Assembly (NCBI GenBank): GCA_014607495.2
Contig: CP053169.1
Coordinates: 8,370,001-8,434,000 of the forward strand
Source: Carposina sasakii
Taxonomy: Eukaryota > Arthropoda > Insecta > Lepidoptera > Carposinidae
Direction of reading: 5' to 3'
Length of the DNA stretch: 64,000 nt
Positions 60,854 to 64,000 of the stretch are shown in pieces. How positions within the stretch are numbered: position 1 is the stretch's first letter; the number at the start of each line of letters is the position of its first letter. Under the pieces are notes generated by a model that searched no databases, was not told where the DNA came from, and was given only the letters and a program-made list of their open reading frames with translations. Made by a program: the position numbers and the translations under genes.

Positions 60854-61104
60854 CAGGATGTAACAAAAGGGGTATGTTAAGCGAAAAGCTATGTAAATAG
60901 CCCACTAAAAGGAACCTACCCACAAAATTTCAGACTCGAAATCACATGTTTATTTTTCCAGATAGTATGGAGAATTCCTAAACAATTCAGGAATGTTCAT
61001 ACAATCTTGAAAAATTAACATGCGATTTGGAGTCGCAAATAGATTCTCTATAGTGGGCTATTTACATAGCTTCACGCTTAACATACCCTTTCTGCTACAC
61101 ACTG
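60854..61104. mobile_element. Family B MITE
   Basis: CAGGATGTAACAAAAGGGG to CCCTTTCTGCTACACACTG, TA-flanked, 251 bp. Sits directly before the second gypsy element. Confidence 0.85.
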
Positions 61105-61554
61105 TATAGTGACCAAAAGATTCTAGCGGGATCTATTTTGATTTCATGGTCATTTCATATATGTGTCGGAGATCAAGATGTCATATCCTACAGTCGGATC
61201 TCCAACGCCATCTATTTTCAATCGTTGAAGTTAGAAACGTCAAGTCGACAGCTATCACTGACTTGAGGACAGCTGTCACTTGGGTAAAGACAAGACAGAG
61301 TACTGAGAGGGCGCCACTGTAGATTTACAACGACCACCGGGTCGTTTGAATTGAGCCGGAGGGTATTCGGTTCTTTTTGTTGCGTCTGTCGAGCGAAGCA
61401 CGGGTGCTAATCAGCCTCTGTCTTGTACTTACCACGTTTCTACGTTATCCGCTAGAATCCTAGTAATCTTGTGTGTAGATACAGTGAAAGTGTTTGTGAT
61501 TCCTAATTAAGCTTGTTTACTACACGCCGCATTCTTTATTTCGGATTTTGGAAG

Positions 61555-63300
61555 ATGTCGGACACACCTAACGGCACGCCACTCGACCCATCTACGTCAT
61601 CAGGCGTGGGATGCAACCCGAATCACCCACATGAAACACGTGCTTCAAATAGTGACTCGAGCGAAGAAAAATGGCGTCTTCTCTTCGAGCAACAAAATCA
61701 AAATTTTCTGGCGTTGGTGCAAGCAATAAAACTACCTGCATCTTCGGACTCTATTCGCCTTCCTGATTTCGACTCAGAGAAAAGAGACATCGACGCCCGA
61801 GCTTGGATAACGACCGCGGACATGTGTATCACAGATCGACATCGCCATGGATCTTCTCTGATGATCGCGTTAAGCCACGCACTCAAGGGCGAAGCATCAT
61901 CTTGGCTGTCTTCAATATCGTTTCCTAATATGACGTGGGCCGATTTTAAGGAGCTTTTCGTAGCAAGGTATGACTGTCCTGAAACTGCTGCTTCCTTTCT
62001 CATCAGTATGCACGACAAGAAACCGAGAGATAACGAGTGCCTGGCCTCATACGCCGCTACCCTCATAACATCCTTAATGGCAAGGTGGAATGGACTGACT
62101 ACAGAACAGATAGCAATAGCCACTGTCTTAGCTCATATTTCAAAACAAGAGCCACGTGTTCAGAGGATTGCTATAACGACTGACATCAAGACGCGTAACC
62201 ATTTACAAAAGGAACTGAAGGCTGTCTCGTTCCTGAAGAGAAGTTATTCATCAAGTATTTATCGTGATGGACCCGACCTAAAAAGAAACCGACCTAATGG
62301 ATCTGCTGTGACCATCAAGTGCTTTAATTGTGGACAACTAGGCCACAAATCTCTTCAATGTCGCAACAAAGCCAATTCGAAGAAGCAAGATGACCGGTCC
62401 AAACACAGGTCCTTTCACGGGGACCATAACTCGACCAACCAACCTACAGGGAGAACCGATCGCATCACCTGCTTCAACTGCCGGGAACAAGGCCACTATG
62501 CATCCGACTGCCCGAAGAGGAAAATCAAGGAGGGGAACAACGGTACCGGCGGCGGTACTGGAACTGGTCCAGCTAAGGAAAAGCGAGTAGACGTGTGCAT
62601 TGTGAATGCGCCTTCGGGTTCTCTGCGTCACTCTGGTGAGTCATTCCCATTTACTTACGACTCAGGTTCAGAGTGTTCCTTAGTTAAAGAATCGATTGCT
62701 TTGAAATTTAGTGGTAAGCGAATTTATGACAATGTTTCTATGACTGGTATAGGACAAACTTCTATAGCCTCGACCATGCAAATTTTAACGACAATTGACA
62801 TTGACAATATTAACTTTGAGATACTCCTTCATGTTTTACCTGACCATTGTTTGCGATACAACATTATGATCGGACGTGAAATTCTAGCTATAGGTTTGAC
62901 TGTACATATGTCGGTAGATAAAGTACGTTTCGAGAAAATTAACATAGTCGAATCATGTGATGTAGTTGCAAATAATGGTATAGACCTTGACTTGGTAGAT
63001 ACTGACGTTAGTAATGAATACAGACCTAGGTTGATTGAGATTTTAGAACGGTTCAAGCTTAGTTTCATTACCGGTACACCTACTTCTCCTGCTGACACTG
63101 AACCTATGCAGATACGGCTCGTAGACCCGCACAAGACGGTAAATCGTCGCTCATACAGGCTGACCCCAGATGAACGTCAGATTGTGAGGGGCAAGATCAA
63201 CGAGCTGCTTAATGCTAAGGTAGTTAGACCTAGTTCTTCACCGTTCGCAAGCCCGATACTTTTGGTAAAAAAAAAGACGGTTCAGATAGAATGTGTGTCG
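61555..63300 (+). CDS. Gypsy Gag and protease (frame ends by frameshift)
   Basis: The frame is open from 61513 to a stop at 63315; ATG 61555 (MSDTPNGTPLDP) is the likelier start. Numbered from 61513: capsid-like region ~70-250, two CCHC knuckles (C270, CFNCGQLGHKSLQC; C320, CFNCREQGHYASDC), protease with DSGSE at 383, then the opening of reverse transcriptase (PSSSPFASPILLVKKK). The frame is lost in the A9 run at 63267-63275 relative to pol. Gag packages element RNA; protease cleaves the polyprotein. Confidence 0.85.
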
Positions 63301-64000
63301 ATTATAGGGAGTTGAACGATAACACCGTTGCTGACCGTTTTCCTTTACCACTCATATCTGAACAGATTGCTAGGTTGCACGGAGGACATTTTTTTACAAT
63401 TTTAGATTTAGCATCGGGATTTCACCAGATCCCTATCGAGTCGGAGTCCATAGAGCGCACAGCATTCGTGACAACTGAAGGTCAGTATGAGTACCTTACT
63501 ATGCCCTTCGGTTTGAAAAATGCTCCTGCAGTGTTTCAACGTGCTCTCATACATGCTCTAGGCGATCTCGTGAACAAGTACGTTGTAGTGTACATTGATG
63601 ACGTGCTAGTTGTGGCCAGTAACATCGACGAAGCTTTCGATAGACTAAAGGTAGTATTAGAAGTTCTTTCTGGGAAGGGATTTTCGTTAAAAAGTGCTCA
63701 TTCCTGAAAGAAAAAGTAGAGTACCTAGGCTTCGAGGTGCGCCGAGGTCAAATTCGTCCGAATCCACGAAAGATAGTTGCACTTACCGCTTTACCGCCAC
63801 CGAACACAGTTACTCAGCTTCGACAATTCATTGGGTTAGCTTCGTACTTCCGCCAATTTGTTCCTAAATTTTCACAAATTTTATCTCCTCTATATTCATT
63901 GACGTCTGGTAATGGTAAAATAAAATGGGAACCGCAACATGAGTTAATCAGGCAACAGATCATTTCTATGCTAACGAGGGAGCCGGTATTGACGATTTAC
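63276..64000 (+). pseudogene. Gypsy reverse transcriptase, two frames, runs off the window
   Basis: 63291-63704 carries CVDYRELNDNTVADRFPLP, LDLASGFHQIPI and YIDD, the catalytic motif. The frame is lost near 63690-63695 in a short A run. From there to the window end another frame continues with VEYLGFEVRRGQ and LRQFIGLASYFRQFVPKF. Both breaks are single-base losses relative to the expected frame, in or beside A runs. Confidence 0.85.

Larger units (their letters stand above)
61110..64000 (+). mobile_element. Second Ty3/gypsy element, 5' part (cut by window end)
   Basis: About 400 bp of probable LTR and leader, then gag and the start of pol. The LTR limits cannot be set because the 3' LTR is outside the window. 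Sequence and domain order differ from the element at 49705, so it is a different lineage. Confidence 0.85.

Noticed and set aside
61110..61500. Exact 5' LTR of the second gypsy element
   Set aside because: A TGT...ACA pair can be drawn, but without the 3' LTR in the window the limits would be a guess.

Overview
The window looks like nuclear DNA of an insect, most likely a moth or butterfly. It is AT-rich, GT-AG introns are short to long and packed with transposons, and it carries tRNA-derived SINEs, RTE-like LINE tails, TA-flanked mariner-type MITEs, hAT, pogo/Tigger, Penelope-like and Ty3/gypsy elements. The Lepidoptera assignment is inference from repeat style, not from a search.

One host gene dominates: the complete coding region of translation initiation factor eIF3 subunit a, on the + strand at 1472-32324. 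I could assemble it as 24 coding exons whose GT-AG junctions keep phase throughout (3489 nt, 1162 residues plus stop). The order is N-terminal helical region, PCI domain, long charged coiled coil, then an Arg/Asp-rich repeat tail. Its introns hold the best non-coding find: three related H/ACA snoRNA candidates in consecutive introns 3, 4 and 5 (3093-3231, 4857-4993, 5789-5922). They share a conserved first hairpin, show a compensatory base change, and have good H and ACA boxes.

Mobile DNA explains most of the remaining eIF3a intron sequence. Intron 7 has a hAT element (8-bp target duplication) inserted in a deleted pogo/Tigger element, followed by a 315-bp tandem array of tRNA-like Pol III cassettes inserted in a MITE with a 10-bp target duplication. 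Introns 9 and 15 contain Penelope-like elements whose pseudo-LTRs encode hammerhead-ribozyme folds, and the intron 15 copy also has a GIY-YIG endonuclease fragment. Exon 9 has a duplicated splice-donor end, and the exon 15 donor has been expanded into a 25/30-bp minisatellite.

Downstream of eIF3a (about 32.4-64 kb) the sequence is mostly intergenic. It holds one convincing but unrecognised first coding exon (34739-34984), a 2.65-kb TA-flanked DDE/D transposon with about 590-bp terminal inverted repeats and an intact-looking transposase (35128-37782), several MITEs, a Ty3/gypsy element with identical LTRs and a complete pol but almost no gag (49705-53672), and the 5' part of a second Ty3/gypsy element broken by two one-base frameshifts, running off the right edge (about 61.1-64 kb). 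Large AT-rich stretches (44.6-46.7, 47.8-49.2, 53.7-58.2 kb) contain nothing I can name.

No bacterial-type operons, CRISPR arrays or rRNA genes are present. Coordinates of exons, target duplications and LTRs were read base by base; boundaries of degraded repeats are approximate.
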